This document shows positions 18,165 to 27,921 of a DNA stretch of 64,000 bases, one piece after another. A program made the position numbers and the translations under genes. The stretch comes from JACKFE01 sp050248735 (GTDB taxonomy: Bacteria > Nitrospirota > Nitrospiria > Nitrospirales > UBA8639): contig JBFWRU010000010.1 of assembly GCA_050248735.1 (NCBI GenBank), positions 72,150 to 136,149 on the forward strand. The letters are read 5' to 3'. The notes below the pieces were generated by a model. The model had not been told where the DNA came from, did not search any database, and saw nothing but the letters and a program-made list of their open reading frames with translations. Numbering within the stretch: position 1 is the first letter of the stretch; each line of letters starts with the position of its first letter.

Positions 18165-19151
18165 CTAGGCTGGTTGTATTTGGTAGGAAGGGGCCAAATG
18201 CTTCAAAGCCAGACGATACGTTTGGTGAATGTCTTCCCAATTTCCCAGCCGGGTATGAAAAAAACTGGCTATTTGTGGCAGGGCTTTGTTCATGCCGTGC
18301 AAAAGAGGTCCCCAATCTTCGGCAGACACGGGTAATCTTCCTTGTGCCTGTTCCTTGACCTTTGCCAAGGCTTCTTCCGGAGAGGAGCTGATCCAGAAAT
18401 CGGCAATCAATCCTGAGAGTGCCACGCTATCCACGAGGAACTGATATTCGACGGGAGTATGGAACAATTCGGGGGTGTGGCTGTATAAGATGGACACTTG
18501 AAATTCTGCGGGCAATTGCCAATGCTGAGCGAGCCAGGCACCCACCTGTGCATGGTCGACACCTAACTGTTCCAATTCAAGTTGTTTGAGGGCGTGATGG
18601 TTGCGTCCGGCCTTTTCATGTAATGCCGTGACCTCATCCCCTGCGACCTCGTTTAACGCCAAAATGCCGATATCTTGCAGCAGGGCGCCAAGAAAAACCA
18701 ATTCGGGATCCGGGTAGTGAAATTGCTCTCCCAAGGCTCGTCCGGCCACACTGGCAAAAATAGATCGACGCCACAATCCGATTTGATCGATGCCGGCTTG
18801 GGGGGTATCTCGGAGATCCTTGATCAGGCGATAGAAACAAAAGGAGAGGGCCAAATTCGCGATGGTGGAAAATCCCAACAAGGTGACGGCTTGCACCGCA
18901 CTCGTTACCTTATGACGAGCTCCTCCATAATACCCTGAGTTGGCCATAAACAATATTTGAGCCACCAGGCCGGGGTCTTGAGAGATCAGTTTGGCCAATT
19001 CGGAGGCGCTGGTTTCCTCGCTTTGACAGATTTTTAAAATTTTGGAGGCCAAAGGCGATAGGACCGGAAGAGAGTTGCAGGTTTTAATCCGTTCAAAAAT
19101 GGAAGAACAGGGTTCACTAATAGCAGTGTCCAGGGGTAGTGAAAGTTGCAT
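18165..19151 (-). CDS. HDOD domain signalling protein
   Basis: Protein of 328 residues. The HDOD region spans about residues 25-230: LPVLSPLASKILKI, ISQDPGLVAQILFMANSGYY and TSAVQAVTLLGFSTIANLAL are standard. Helices around residues 130-200 (LGALLQDIGILALNEV and LGVDHAQVGAWLAQHWQLP) match the HD-like core, but the paired HD metal residues are not both obvious, as is usual in HDOD proteins. These proteins act as protein-interaction modules in signalling. It is convergent with the GGDEF gene, 34 bp apart. Confidence 0.9.
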   Translation of the reverse strand: MQLSLPLDTAISEPCSSIFERIKTCNSLPVLSPLASKILKICQSEETSASELAKLISQDPGLVAQILFMANSGYYGGARHKVTSAVQAVTLLGFSTIANLALSFCFYRLIKDLRDTPQAGIDQIGLWRRSIFASVAGRALGEQFHYPDPELVFLGALLQDIGILALNEVAGDEVTALHEKAGRNHHALKQLELEQLGVDHAQVGAWLAQHWQLPAEFQVSILYSHTPELFHTPVEYQFLVDSVALSGLIADFWISSSPEEALAKVKEQAQGRLPVSAEDWGPLLHGMNKALPQIASFFHTRLGNWEDIHQTYRLALKHLAPSYQIQPA

Positions 19152-19324
19152 GAGCCGTCCTTCTCTCGGTATACCTTTAATAAGGCGTTGATGCAGAAAA
19201 TGTCCTGTTGCACCGTGTACTACTTCCGCCTTTTCGGTTGAAAAACTGCCAGCCTTAAGGCCGGAACCTCCAAATTGTCCTGAGAAAATCCACCGGAAAG
19301 AGGATAAGTTGGATTACCTCAGGT

Positions 19325-21289
19325 TTATTTGGAGGTAGGAAGTTGAAAATCAATCCCGAGACGAAAGGTCAGGGGAGGAGCTGGATATCCACGAAATTCT
19401 TCATAGGAGTTATTGGTGAGATTTTCAATTACCATATATCCATTCCAGGAAGAAGAGGGACGGTAGGCAAGGGTTAAATCGAATCTGGTGTATGCCCCGA
19501 CTGTGATGATTTGCGTTGGAACCTGAAAGTCTCGTCGGGATCCCACATAAATGACACGTCCCGTGACCATGAAGTCTGAAGTCAGTTGACAGGTGACGCT
19601 ACCGGTGCCACGCCAGGTAGGACGATTGCGTAACCGTTCATTCGTTTCTGAAATTTGTGTTTGAAGAAAAGTCGCCGTGCCGTTGAACGACAGTCGGTTG
19701 GTGGGCGTGAGGTCTACAGAAAGTTCTACTCCCTTGGTTGTCACTCGTTGAAGATTACTGAGTTGAAAGATGCCCTGATTCAGCAAGGAGGGATCCAAGT
19801 CAATCAGGTCATGGTATTGGTTGTGAAAGTATTCCAGGCTGGCAGAAATGGTCTGATTGAGGGACTCTACCTGGAATCCTATGTCCCAGGCAGTGCTGGT
19901 TTCCGGTTCCAGTGTGGGGTTGCCGATTTGCGGATCGCCCAAGCTGGCCAGGCTCGGGAGTTTATATCCGGTTCCGTATCCCCCTCGAAGAGTTAACCAC
20001 GGTTGCAGGCGGTAGCTGGCTCCCACGCGTGGGTTGAGCCGTTGGGCAAATCCTTGAGGCAGGTCGAGACGAATGCCTCCGTTGAACACAAGGGTATCGG
20101 TCGGGGACCATGTGAGTTCGCCAAACATCCCTCCCAGGACACGGTCCAGAGAAAAATCCGAAGCCGTTTCTGAGGAACCTCCGAATGAACTCAAATCTTG
20201 CGTCCCTGACCGCTCGCCGTGTTCGTATGTCAGTTGCCCTCCCCCTGAAAACCTCCATTGGGAATTCACGTCCCAGGTTTCGATAAGCCGACCTTGGAGT
20301 CGATGAAACAGGGTATTGAATTCGGCCGGAGGCACCTGAAAGATCGACGCGGGAGAAAGAATGCCCGGTGTGGAAATGGATTGGGATCGTCGTAGAAAAT
20401 TCATCTGGAATTGATGGTGCCAATAATTGTAATGAGTAGCCGCGAGGACAAGGCCGGTTGAGAGTTCCTGGGTTTGGCGATGCTCGGTTGATCGAATGAC
20501 GGCGAGTCGGGACCCGCCGCTCCCTTCAGGAAAGTTTCGTGTGGTGGAATCGGAAAACTGTCCCGTGAGATGCATGTCCCAATCCGAAGCGTTTTCGACA
20601 TTAATGTTCCAGCCGATGGAAGTAAGTGAAAACCGGTCTTTTTCCACTTGTTCTCCATTGCGGGAATGGGCGAGTGAGAGTTGAGCGACCAAGGGCCCCA
20701 AGCGATCACTGGCCTGCAGTGTTCCCCGGAACGCTGCAAATCGTCCCCCTTCTCCCAAAACGCGAATCTTCTGTTCCGGTTGAGGTGATCGAGTGATGAA
20801 ATTGACGGCTCCGGCCATGCCTTCTGATCCATAAATCGCGGAGAGGGGACCGCGAATCAGTTCAACACGCTCAATGCGTTCAATGGGCAAAGTTGATAAA
20901 TCGACGGAACCTCCACGCTGGTTGGTTGAATCATTGAGAGGGATACCGTCAAGCAGGATCAGGGTAAAGTTCGGGTCGGCTCCTCTGATGTACAGAGAAC
21001 TGATTCCTCCTCTCGTGCCTGTTTCATCAATGTGAATGCCCGGGATGGATTGCAGTAGTGTGGTCGGTCGATTGGGTTGCCATGAGGAAAATTGTTTCTC
21101 CTCTAGGATCGTGATACTTTGCGTGACCTGATGCAATTGAGTCGGTTGTGCGGTTCCGGTTACGACCACCGGTTCAAGTGTGGTGACCTCTGATCCCAGC
21201 GTCTGATCAGGTGTGAAGGGACTCACACAGGCGAGTAGTGAAAGAAGGACTCGACCCATGCCAGGGCCGGATGGGATGGATGGCTGCAT
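19325..21289 (-). CDS. TonB-dependent outer-membrane receptor
   Basis: Outer-membrane beta-barrel importer driven by TonB. After a signal-like leader (VLLSLLACVSPF) the TonB box is LEPVVVTG, then a plug domain with IRGADPNFTLILLDGIPLND and IERVELIRGPLSAIYGSEGMAGAVNFITR. The barrel runs to the last residues, ending with a TonB-dependent-type C-terminal strand (PLTFRLGIDFQL). The length of about 654 residues fits BtuB-like vitamin or siderophore receptors; the ligand is unknown. I see no cobalamin riboswitch or Fur box in the 90 bp upstream. A TTG at 21295 is an alternative start. Confidence 0.92.
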   Translation of the reverse strand: MQPSIPSGPGMGRVLLSLLACVSPFTPDQTLGSEVTTLEPVVVTGTAQPTQLHQVTQSITILEEKQFSSWQPNRPTTLLQSIPGIHIDETGTRGGISSLYIRGADPNFTLILLDGIPLNDSTNQRGGSVDLSTLPIERIERVELIRGPLSAIYGSEGMAGAVNFITRSPQPEQKIRVLGEGGRFAAFRGTLQASDRLGPLVAQLSLAHSRNGEQVEKDRFSLTSIGWNINVENASDWDMHLTGQFSDSTTRNFPEGSGGSRLAVIRSTEHRQTQELSTGLVLAATHYNYWHHQFQMNFLRRSQSISTPGILSPASIFQVPPAEFNTLFHRLQGRLIETWDVNSQWRFSGGGQLTYEHGERSGTQDLSSFGGSSETASDFSLDRVLGGMFGELTWSPTDTLVFNGGIRLDLPQGFAQRLNPRVGASYRLQPWLTLRGGYGTGYKLPSLASLGDPQIGNPTLEPETSTAWDIGFQVESLNQTISASLEYFHNQYHDLIDLDPSLLNQGIFQLSNLQRVTTKGVELSVDLTPTNRLSFNGTATFLQTQISETNERLRNRPTWRGTGSVTCQLTSDFMVTGRVIYVGSRRDFQVPTQIITVGAYTRFDLTLAYRPSSSWNGYMVIENLTNNSYEEFRGYPAPPLTFRLGIDFQLPTSK

Positions 21290-21376
21290 GCGCAATGAAG
21301 TCGCTGGATTGGGATGGTTGGCAAAGTGTACCTATACCATGGGTGACCACAAGGAGACGAATGAAGATCGGTGACT

Positions 21377-22735
21377 ATGAATAGAGCAATATCGTCATTT
21401 CGTTCCCACCCGCTTATAACCACCGGGATGCCTCCGGGGGTGTGGCATCTCGTCGCCAATGAAGGAGCCGAACGATTTAGTTATTACGGCATGCGGGTGA
21501 TCTTAGTGGTGTTTATGACGAGCATGTTGATGAGTGCGGAAGGGAAAATGGATCTCATGGGTGAGGCCGAAGCCAAGACCGCCTACCATCTCTTCGCCTC
21601 GGCCGTCTATTTTTTTCCATTTTTAGGCGCGTTTTTGGCGGATGCTCTTTGGGGAAAATATCGAACAATCATTCTCTTGTCATTAGTATATTGTGCGGGC
21701 CATGTGGCATTAGCTTTGGATCACACCCGGGCGGGATTAGCAATAGGGTTGACGTTGATTGCGGTAGGGTCGGGGGGGATTAAGCCCTGTGTGTCTGCGA
21801 ATTTGGGAGATCAATTCGGTACTCAAAATGCCCATTTATTACCTCGGGCCTTCTCCTGGTTTTATTTTGCCATTAACGTGGGAGCCTTTGGGTCCACGCT
21901 GTTGACCCCCTGGTTGCTGGAGCACTATGGCCCGGGGTTAGCTTTTGGTGTGCCCGGCTTATTGATGTTTGCAGCCACGGGAATTTTTTATGCTGGAAGA
22001 CGAGGGTATGCTCATATTGCTCCGAGTGGTTGGTCCATCGTTCAGGATTTGAAAAATCCTCAATCATGGAAACCCATTCTCAAACTTTGTGGAATTTATG
22101 TTTTTGTGGCCTTTTTTTGGTCCTTGTACGACCAAACCTCTTCGGCTTGGGTTCTCCAGGCCAAGCATATGGATCGTCATTGGTTGGGAGTGGAATGGCT
22201 GCCTTCTCAGATTCAGGCCGTGAACCCTATTCTCATTTTAATCTTTATTCCGTTGTTTACTTATGTGGTTTATCCGGCTCTTCAATCCGTTATGACCCTC
22301 ACACCCCTTAAAAAAATTGCTCTCGGTCTCTTTATCGCTGTGGGGGCTTTCTCGATTTCGGCCCTGATCGAGACTCAAATTTCGGAAGGAGCGGAACCTT
22401 CGATTGTGTGGCAATTGCTGGCGTTTGTGGTTATTACGATGGCAGAGGTTTTAGTGTCGATTACGTGTCTGGAATTTTCCTATACTCAAGCCCCGTTGAA
22501 ATTAAAATCGTTAGTGATGGGCTTGTTTCTTTTGTCCGTTTCTCTTGGTAATGCCTTTACGGCTTTAGTGAATTATTGTATTCAACAATCGGATGGATCT
22601 GTTCTTTTGGAAGGAGCGGCGTATTATTGGTTCTTTGCCGGAGTAATGTTATTGGTGGCCTGTCTGTTTCTGTTTGTGGCGAAAGGTTATCGGGAGGAGA
22701 GCTTCCTGCAGGGAACGGAGTCACCGTGTCCTTAG
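21377..22735 (+). CDS. POT family proton-dependent oligopeptide transporter
   Basis: Proton-coupled di/tripeptide uptake carrier of the inner membrane with about twelve or more hydrophobic helices. The N-terminal EGAERFSYYGMR carries the ExxERF proton motif of the PTR2 family, and GSGGIKPCVSANLGDQF with FSWFYFAINVGAF is the family signature. The length of 452 residues is standard. An in-frame GTG at 21371 is an alternative start. It is divergent from the TonB receptor and convergent with the DUF6445 gene. Relatives can carry nitrate or other solutes, so the substrate is not proven. Confidence 0.9.
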   Translation: MNRAISSFRSHPLITTGMPPGVWHLVANEGAERFSYYGMRVILVVFMTSMLMSAEGKMDLMGEAEAKTAYHLFASAVYFFPFLGAFLADALWGKYRTIILLSLVYCAGHVALALDHTRAGLAIGLTLIAVGSGGIKPCVSANLGDQFGTQNAHLLPRAFSWFYFAINVGAFGSTLLTPWLLEHYGPGLAFGVPGLLMFAATGIFYAGRRGYAHIAPSGWSIVQDLKNPQSWKPILKLCGIYVFVAFFWSLYDQTSSAWVLQAKHMDRHWLGVEWLPSQIQAVNPILILIFIPLFTYVVYPALQSVMTLTPLKKIALGLFIAVGAFSISALIETQISEGAEPSIVWQLLAFVVITMAEVLVSITCLEFSYTQAPLKLKSLVMGLFLLSVSLGNAFTALVNYCIQQSDGSVLLEGAAYYWFFAGVMLLVACLFLFVAKGYREESFLQGTESPCP

Positions 22736-22749
22736 GGTAAAGGACACGG
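22724..22749. terminator. Hairpin overlapping the POT stop codon
   Basis: CCGTGTCCTT (22724-22733) and AAGGACACGG (22740-22749) form a perfect 10 bp stem with a 6-base loop. The TAG stop spans the end of the left arm and the loop. No T-run follows. Being between convergent genes, it could work for both strands. Confidence 0.6.
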
Positions 22750-22778
22750 CTGTCAGGAATTGTTTCAGACTATAGGGA

Positions 22779-23561
22779 CTAGGAGCGGAGGTGACGGTTT
22801 TCGTCTCGACGAAGATAGAGAACTTGGTTGACCCTGAATGCCTGCTCGTAATCTCCAGGATGGATGAACTGAGAGTGAAAACATCGTCCATCGAAGATAA
22901 TCAGACGATTGGGTTGCATTTCAATGAGGTAGAGGAGTTCCCAGTATTCGTTGCCTTCATTGATATAGGTTTCATCCCTTCTGGCAAACAGGGGATTGAA
23001 GATCATACTATTCTGAAAGTTTTCATACCCTTCAGGGCTGGCCAAAAATTCTTCGCTCAGCTCCAATTGATCGGCCAGTCGGCGAATGGTTTCATCAGGA
23101 ACAATGGGAACCCGTTCCAAGCCCGTAGGTCGGTGGCGATACAGTCCTGTTCCTCCCAGGCAGGATTGTGCCGGATTGAGATAGACCATGGCCGTGATGT
23201 CCTGATCGATGTGCGGTTGGCGTTGTCCCACGTTCAGGCGATAGTTGTGGGTTTTGATACCTTGAAATACCACCGGCTGGGGATGAAAAAACGGGGAGAG
23301 TGCACAACCCCAAAATGTACTCAAGGTTTGAATTAATGTTGACGTGTCAAAATTGAGGCTGGCTCGCACACCGGGAAAATTGCCGACGATTTCAAATCGA
23401 TCCGTATACGGGAGTTCTAATGCCACTTGAAGGATGTCATCGGGATAGTGATAAAACTGGTCGACCACCACCAGCTGGTGCCCGCCCTCTCCAATGTGCA
23501 AGCGCGTGATCTGGTGCCCGGGATGAATGGCGAAGAGATCAGGACGAATGGCTTGTGGCAT
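22779..23561 (-). CDS. DUF6445 family protein, probable 2OG-Fe(II) oxygenase fold
   Basis: Protein of 260 residues. The central segment VGQRQPHIDQDITAMVYLN has the HxD of a cupin-type iron site, and GRCFHSQFIHPGDYEQAFRVNQVLYL supplies the distal His and an Arg that could hold 2-oxoglutarate. GGTGLYRHRPTG lies between. This arrangement matches DUF6445 proteins, relatives of prolyl-hydroxylase-like enzymes whose substrate is unknown. There is no signal peptide. It is convergent with the POT gene and begins about 140 bp from the divergent ORF at 23703. Confidence 0.75.
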   Translation of the reverse strand: MPQAIRPDLFAIHPGHQITRLHIGEGGHQLVVVDQFYHYPDDILQVALELPYTDRFEIVGNFPGVRASLNFDTSTLIQTLSTFWGCALSPFFHPQPVVFQGIKTHNYRLNVGQRQPHIDQDITAMVYLNPAQSCLGGTGLYRHRPTGLERVPIVPDETIRRLADQLELSEEFLASPEGYENFQNSMIFNPLFARRDETYINEGNEYWELLYLIEMQPNRLIIFDGRCFHSQFIHPGDYEQAFRVNQVLYLRRDENRHLRS

Positions 23562-23702
23562 CGCTTCTGTGGGGCTTGTAGGATAAAGTATTCTTGAGCG
23601 TTAGGGGCCATGGTGCCCCTGTTGTATGAAAGAGTCAAGTCTCATTTTGAAGATCTTCGGATCAACCGTGGTATGTGAAAATGAACAGATGGGAGGCAGG
23701 GA

Positions 23703-24131
23703 ATGGCAACTCCTTATCGGGAAATTCTTGAGCATATTCGCCTGGGATTTCCACAGCCGGTCTCCGATCGGGTGCACGATTCCTATTTTGTCCACAGCAT
23801 CATGCGGGCGGTGGATGCGGTGGATACGCTCAAAAGCGAGCGTCCCATTCTTGGGGAACGGAAAGACTTAGATTACGCTCCGGCTCTGAAAAGCCATTTG
23901 CCTGAACAGGGTTCAACGGTGGAGGCGGTGACGCAAGCATTAAGGAAAAGCAGAAGGAGTATACCCATTCCGAGTCCGAGGATTATCGACCGGATGGCCA
24001 ATGCTTTCACTCGCCTTTTATCATTGATTGTTGGTCTTCTGAATGGAAAAGGTTGGGGGGGAATTATTCGTAGGCTTGGTCGGGGGAGGCATGTAATAAT
24101 AGGGGTGCCAACACACGGCTTTCGGCGGTGA
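23703..24131 (+). CDS. Uncertain ORF of 142 residues, possibly a gene remnant
   Basis: The ATG has an excellent Shine-Dalgarno (GGGAGGCAGGGA), so translation is plausible. The first 85 residues look protein-like (YREILEHIRLGFPQPVSDR, AVDAVDTLKSERPILG, LDYAPALKSHLPEQGS) and by eye recall the N-terminal region of group II PLP-dependent decarboxylases. The last 55 residues lose that resemblance. The 3' end overlaps the convergent gene on the other strand by 68 bp. I read it as a truncated or frameshifted remnant; the family match is weak and unverified. Confidence 0.4.
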   Translation: MATPYREILEHIRLGFPQPVSDRVHDSYFVHSIMRAVDAVDTLKSERPILGERKDLDYAPALKSHLPEQGSTVEAVTQALRKSRRSIPIPSPRIIDRMANAFTRLLSLIVGLLNGKGWGGIIRRLGRGRHVIIGVPTHGFRR

Positions 24132-24609
24132 GAAACCCTCGCTCCCGGAAGCCGTGGTAGGTGAGGGTGATTTCGGTTTCCGGGCCTCTCCATGTGTATT
24201 GTTGGTTCAGTCCTCGTGCCATTCCTCCTTGAGCCACATCGGTTTTTCCAAAATAATTTTCTAAATACGTCATCAGGGATTCATGGATTCGGTCGCCACG
24301 GTAATGAAAGGTCGCACGTGCGTATTTTCCGTCAAAAGTGTAGAGCTTCATCGATTCCATCGGGATGCCCGATACTTCTGGAGAGCCCTCCCGTAGGGCA
24401 AAAATTCGAACGATATCTATTGAATCAATTTCGGTGAATTCTATTCGATTTTTTAGGGGAACTCCCCAGGGAATACCCAAGAAGCCATTTGGGTCGTTTT
24501 CAATGCGAGTTCCGGAAATCGCGGAATGGTTACCTTCCAGACAAAACAAGGCAATGGTTAACGTCACCAGGAGGGTAACCCGTAACGAATGGGATAAATG
24601 ATGCATCAT
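24064..24609 (-). CDS. Exported protein of unknown function
   Basis: Protein of 181 residues. It has a signal peptide (MMHHLSHSLRVTLLVTLTIALFCLEG) and a mature part beginning GFLGIPWGVPLKNRIEF, a layout common to small periplasmic proteins of unknown function in which an FxGIxWG motif follows the signal. The rest alternates beta-like stretches (KYARATFHYRG, YTWRGPETEITLTYHG). No family name can be given. An ATG pair lies at 24609/24606. Its 3' end overlaps the uncertain ORF on the plus strand. Confidence 0.7.
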   Translation of the reverse strand: MMHHLSHSLRVTLLVTLTIALFCLEGNHSAISGTRIENDPNGFLGIPWGVPLKNRIEFTEIDSIDIVRIFALREGSPEVSGIPMESMKLYTFDGKYARATFHYRGDRIHESLMTYLENYFGKTDVAQGGMARGLNQQYTWRGPETEITLTYHGFRERGFLTAESRVLAPLLLHASPDQAYE

Positions 24610-24724
24610 GGAAGCAGGGACGGTACCATGGTTGGTAGAGCAAGGCAATAATGACTTGGAGATGTCAAGGATGCGAGGTTTTCAGAAATATCAAGAGAGA
24701 CAGATGGCGGAAAGAGATATCCGA

Positions 24725-25666
24725 TTACAGGGCTTGGAATGCTGGTTGAAGATCGGTCACGGGGGAGTTCATCCGAGTCGCCGAAGTAATATCGGTTTTC
24801 GTCTGTGAGCCAGCATTGAATAAAATCCATTTTTCAGGCTGATTTTTTATGGCTTTGACTAGTTCAGCATGTAGCCAGTGGCCGGAACATTTCGCCTCAA
24901 AATGGCCGATGACAGGAATGCCTAGCAAGGCCAAGTCTCCTCTCAGATCCAGAATTTTATGCCGTACACATTCATCGGTGAACCGTAACCCGCCCTCATT
25001 CACCAGATCCGTATCCGAAAAAACGACCGTATTCAAGAGTGAGCCACCGAGTCCAAGCCCTCGGGACCATAAAAATTCCACTTCTTTCCGAAAGGCAAAT
25101 GTGCGCGCGCTGGCAATTTGTTTTTGGAATTCAATAGGGGTGCAGGCATGAATGAATTCCTGTTGTTGGATCAGAGGATGATTAGGAAAGTCGATGAAAT
25201 ATGAAATTTGAGGGAGGGGAGAAGGGGTGACCGAAATCGACCGTTGGTCGTCTCCTACCTTAATGGGCTCAACTATTTTCAAATATGTTCGAAGCGGTTC
25301 CTGCTCAATGATACCAGCCTGTTGAATGATTTCTACAAACGTGGAGGCACTACCGTCTGCAGCCGGGATTTCCTCTCCTTCCAGTTCCACATAGACATTG
25401 TCGACTTCTAGACCAACTAAGGCTGCTAGAATATGCTCCACCGTCTGAATTTGAAAATCACCGGATTCGAGTGTTGTGCAATGATCGGTATTGCCCAAGA
25501 AATCAATGCTGGCAGGAATGGAAAGAATGCGATCTCCAACGTGCTTAACAAAGACGATCCCGGTGTTGCTTGGGGCGGGATGAATGGCCATTGAAACCGG
25601 ATTACCCGAATGAAGGCCAATTCCGCTGAAAAAAGCAGACTTTGAAAGGGTTTGTTGGTTTCTCAT
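24725..25666 (-). CDS. lpxC: UDP-3-O-acyl-N-acetylglucosamine deacetylase
   Basis: Zinc enzyme for the committed step of lipid A synthesis, which shows the cell has an LPS-type outer membrane. The opening SKSAFFSGIGLHSG is standard. The zinc and catalytic segments are TVEHILAAL near residue 75, CVRHKILDLRGDLALLG near 235 and VIGHFEAKCSGH near 253. The length of 313 residues fits the family. The ATG at 25666 is preceded by an AT-rich promoter-like stretch of about 170 bp. No other lpx genes are adjacent. Confidence 0.96.
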   Translation of the reverse strand: MRNQQTLSKSAFFSGIGLHSGNPVSMAIHPAPSNTGIVFVKHVGDRILSIPASIDFLGNTDHCTTLESGDFQIQTVEHILAALVGLEVDNVYVELEGEEIPAADGSASTFVEIIQQAGIIEQEPLRTYLKIVEPIKVGDDQRSISVTPSPLPQISYFIDFPNHPLIQQQEFIHACTPIEFQKQIASARTFAFRKEVEFLWSRGLGLGGSLLNTVVFSDTDLVNEGGLRFTDECVRHKILDLRGDLALLGIPVIGHFEAKCSGHWLHAELVKAIKNQPEKWILFNAGSQTKTDITSATRMNSPVTDLQPAFQAL

Positions 25667-25843
25667 AACTTCAGAATGTTTTGAAGAAGAGTAAAATGCA
25701 AGAAATATGCTTATTTAGAATATCTAAAGTATTGGGGGTTTGAGTGATTCCTGAAGAAGCGAGATGGGTTGCTGTTGTATGAATGCGACAGTTGTTTCAT
25801 TTCTTCATATATTTCATTTGAGGGTTAATGTCTAGGTAATTTA

Positions 25844-26233
25844 CTAGGAAGTCGACTTTTGATCGTTTTGCTTCCCCCATGTTTCAGGATAGTCTTGGTG
25901 ATTTTTTAAGAATTGAAATGTGTCGTCAGGCATAGTTGCTGACGATTGAGTTTTCAGAAAGTTTGAAATAATTCCTCTATGTTTCCGATTCAAACCAGAA
26001 GTCATATACATTTCTCGAAAAAAATCCCACTTGAAATTGGCATCCGTCTTGAGTGAATTGTGAAAGTGGATTGGTTTGGTTCTGAGGGTATTGGCTAGAA
26101 GTTGAATGGCTTTTTCAATGCTGTGGTATGGAGGGGCCAGGTGGAGGTGCGAATATAAAGTTTCAAGATGGGTGCGGAATTCCTCCCGGATAGACTGGAC
26201 GCAAGTTTCTGGTGGAGTTGACGGTCGAGTCAC
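25844..26233 (-). CDS. Hypothetical protein, unknown function
   Basis: Frame of 129 residues with a GTG start. It is soluble and mainly helical (CVQSIREEFRTHLETLYSHLH, SIEKAIQLLANTLRT), rich in His and Thr, with no Cys pair, signal or membrane helix. No family is recognised. It stands alone between lpxC and the sigma factor, on the same strand as both, with AT-rich gaps on either side. The coding call rests on length and composition only. Confidence 0.45.
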   Translation of the reverse strand: MTRPSTPPETCVQSIREEFRTHLETLYSHLHLAPPYHSIEKAIQLLANTLRTKPIHFHNSLKTDANFKWDFFREMYMTSGLNRKHRGIISNFLKTQSSATMPDDTFQFLKNHQDYPETWGKQNDQKSTS

Positions 26234-26368
26234 AAAAAGGATTATCCCTATAGCTTGGGAAAAAGAACCGTTGCATCATAATAGCAATGTGGGGTTCTGA
26301 CAAGGGATTTAGAAATGAACCTTTGAAGTAAAAAATCTGGTTAACGAAATTTTGCAAAAGGCTCAAGT

Positions 26369-27514
26369 TTATTTCAGTGAAACCAGAAGATCCTTCATGG
26401 CCGGTTCCTTGAGTTTTTGAAGGGCTTTGGCTTCGATCTGACGGACTCGTTCCCTGGTCACAGACATAGATTGTCCCACTTCTTCCAGTGTCCAGGGTTC
26501 ATCTTGCCCGATACCAAAGCGTAGGCGAATTACCATTTGTTCTCTGGGAGTCAGAGTTTCTAGAATCCGCTCAACCTGGTGATTGGTTTCTCTCCGTGAG
26601 ACTGGGCCATCCGGGGTAAAGGTGCTCTTATCCGGTATGAAGTCGGTTAAAAAGGTATCGCCTTCCCCTATGGGTGTTTCCAAAGAAATGGGGTCTTGGA
26701 ATGCTTGAAGTGTTTCTTGGACCTTTTCGGGGCTCAGTTTCAACACTTCTCCAATATCTTCTAATTGCGGCGGATGGGCAAATTGTTGAGTTAACCGTTT
26801 CGCGGTTCGCGCAATTTTGTTGGAAATCTCATTTAAATGAACAGGAACCCGGATTGTTCTGGATTGGTCGGCAAGGGCTCGGGTAATGCCCTGGCGAATC
26901 CACCATGTGGCATACGTGCTGAATTTGAACCCTTTCCGATATTGGAACCGCTCGGCCGCTTTCATGAGGCCAATGTTGCCCTCTTGCACCAGGTCCAGAA
27001 AGGCCAAGCCATGCCCGTTATACCGTTTAGCAATATCCACCACTAACCGAAGGTTGCGTTGTACTAATTCAGATTTGGACTTCTCTAAATTGTACTTGGC
27101 CTGTTTCAGTTGAAGAGATAAGGGTTGAAGGATTTTCGCTGCGCCAGGATTTAGGGCAGAAATCTCTTTGAAAACCTGGAGCACTTTTTCAACGGCTGGA
27201 GCAGAAAGTCCATTGAGGGCCAGCGTTTCTTTTAATACTGAAATGGCCGCATCACGTTCAAATCCCTTTTTTGTGGTAGCGATGCATTGTAACGCATGTT
27301 TAACAATTGACCGAATGCTGCGGGAAGCCTGGTCAATTTCTTTGGCCAATTCAATTTCGGAGTCTTTGTTCAAAAGGGGGCGACTTCCGAATGAACGGAA
27401 ATAGAGGGATTCCAAAGCCGGTCCCCAGCCCTTAACCAATGGTTTTTCACCTTTGGTTTCTTGGGATTCAGTTTGTGAATGTTGAGGATCTTCAAGGACG
27501 GATTGGTAGTTCAT
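26369..27514 (-). CDS. RNA polymerase sigma-70 factor (RpoD/RpoS type)
   Basis: Transcription initiation factor of 381 residues. Region 1.2 precedes region 2 (RNLRLVVDIAKRYNGHGLAFLDLVQEGNIGLMKA and FSTYATWWIRQGITRAL), region 3 and region 4 (TLEEVGQSMSVTRERVRQIEAKAL). It is shorter than a primary RpoD because it lacks the acidic region 1.1 and non-conserved insert, so a secondary RpoS/HrdB-like sigma is more likely than the housekeeping factor. A 407 bp gene-free region upstream suggests complex control. Promoter specificity cannot be read from it. Confidence 0.92.
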   Translation of the reverse strand: MNYQSVLEDPQHSQTESQETKGEKPLVKGWGPALESLYFRSFGSRPLLNKDSEIELAKEIDQASRSIRSIVKHALQCIATTKKGFERDAAISVLKETLALNGLSAPAVEKVLQVFKEISALNPGAAKILQPLSLQLKQAKYNLEKSKSELVQRNLRLVVDIAKRYNGHGLAFLDLVQEGNIGLMKAAERFQYRKGFKFSTYATWWIRQGITRALADQSRTIRVPVHLNEISNKIARTAKRLTQQFAHPPQLEDIGEVLKLSPEKVQETLQAFQDPISLETPIGEGDTFLTDFIPDKSTFTPDGPVSRRETNHQVERILETLTPREQMVIRLRFGIGQDEPWTLEEVGQSMSVTRERVRQIEAKALQKLKEPAMKDLLVSLK

Positions 27515-27921
27515 AGGACCTTTCTTGGTGTTTAGGAACCCCCTATTTGAGGTGCACGTCAGTAACCTAGATGAGACTAATTACTGTAATGTCAAGTTTT
27601 AAAAAGCAAAAACTACGCCATTTAAGCCTATAAGGGTACTTTTTGGTTGAAAAGTTCTTGATGAATCTCATGGAATTACAGATTTCATGGGTTTCTTTTT
27701 TTATCCATTTGGCCCTAAATATGCTCAGAACCCTAAGGGATTCCTTCCTAATTGTCCGCTGGAGGTATTCAATCTGGCGGTTGGGAGGGAGGAAATCTCA
27801 TGCTGTAATATGTTTCGGCATAAAATTGGCTCGCTGGATGACTCGCAAGGCAAATATTGAGAGAAAATTGACCTGGGATAGTAAAAAAATGCGGTGGGAT
27901 TTGACGGATCTGTTGGATTTC
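27515..27921. other. Gene-free region upstream of the sigma factor
   Basis: This 407 bp AT-rich stretch between the TrkA-type gene and the sigma factor, both on the minus strand, must hold the sigma factor's promoter and leader. A plus-strand frame at 27643-27942 is basic and aromatic-rich, lacks a ribosome site and is judged not real. I see no riboswitch or repeat. Confidence 0.4.

Noticed and set aside
21290..21376. Cobalamin riboswitch or Fur box before the TonB receptor
   Set aside because: The gap is only about 87 bp and contains no match to either.
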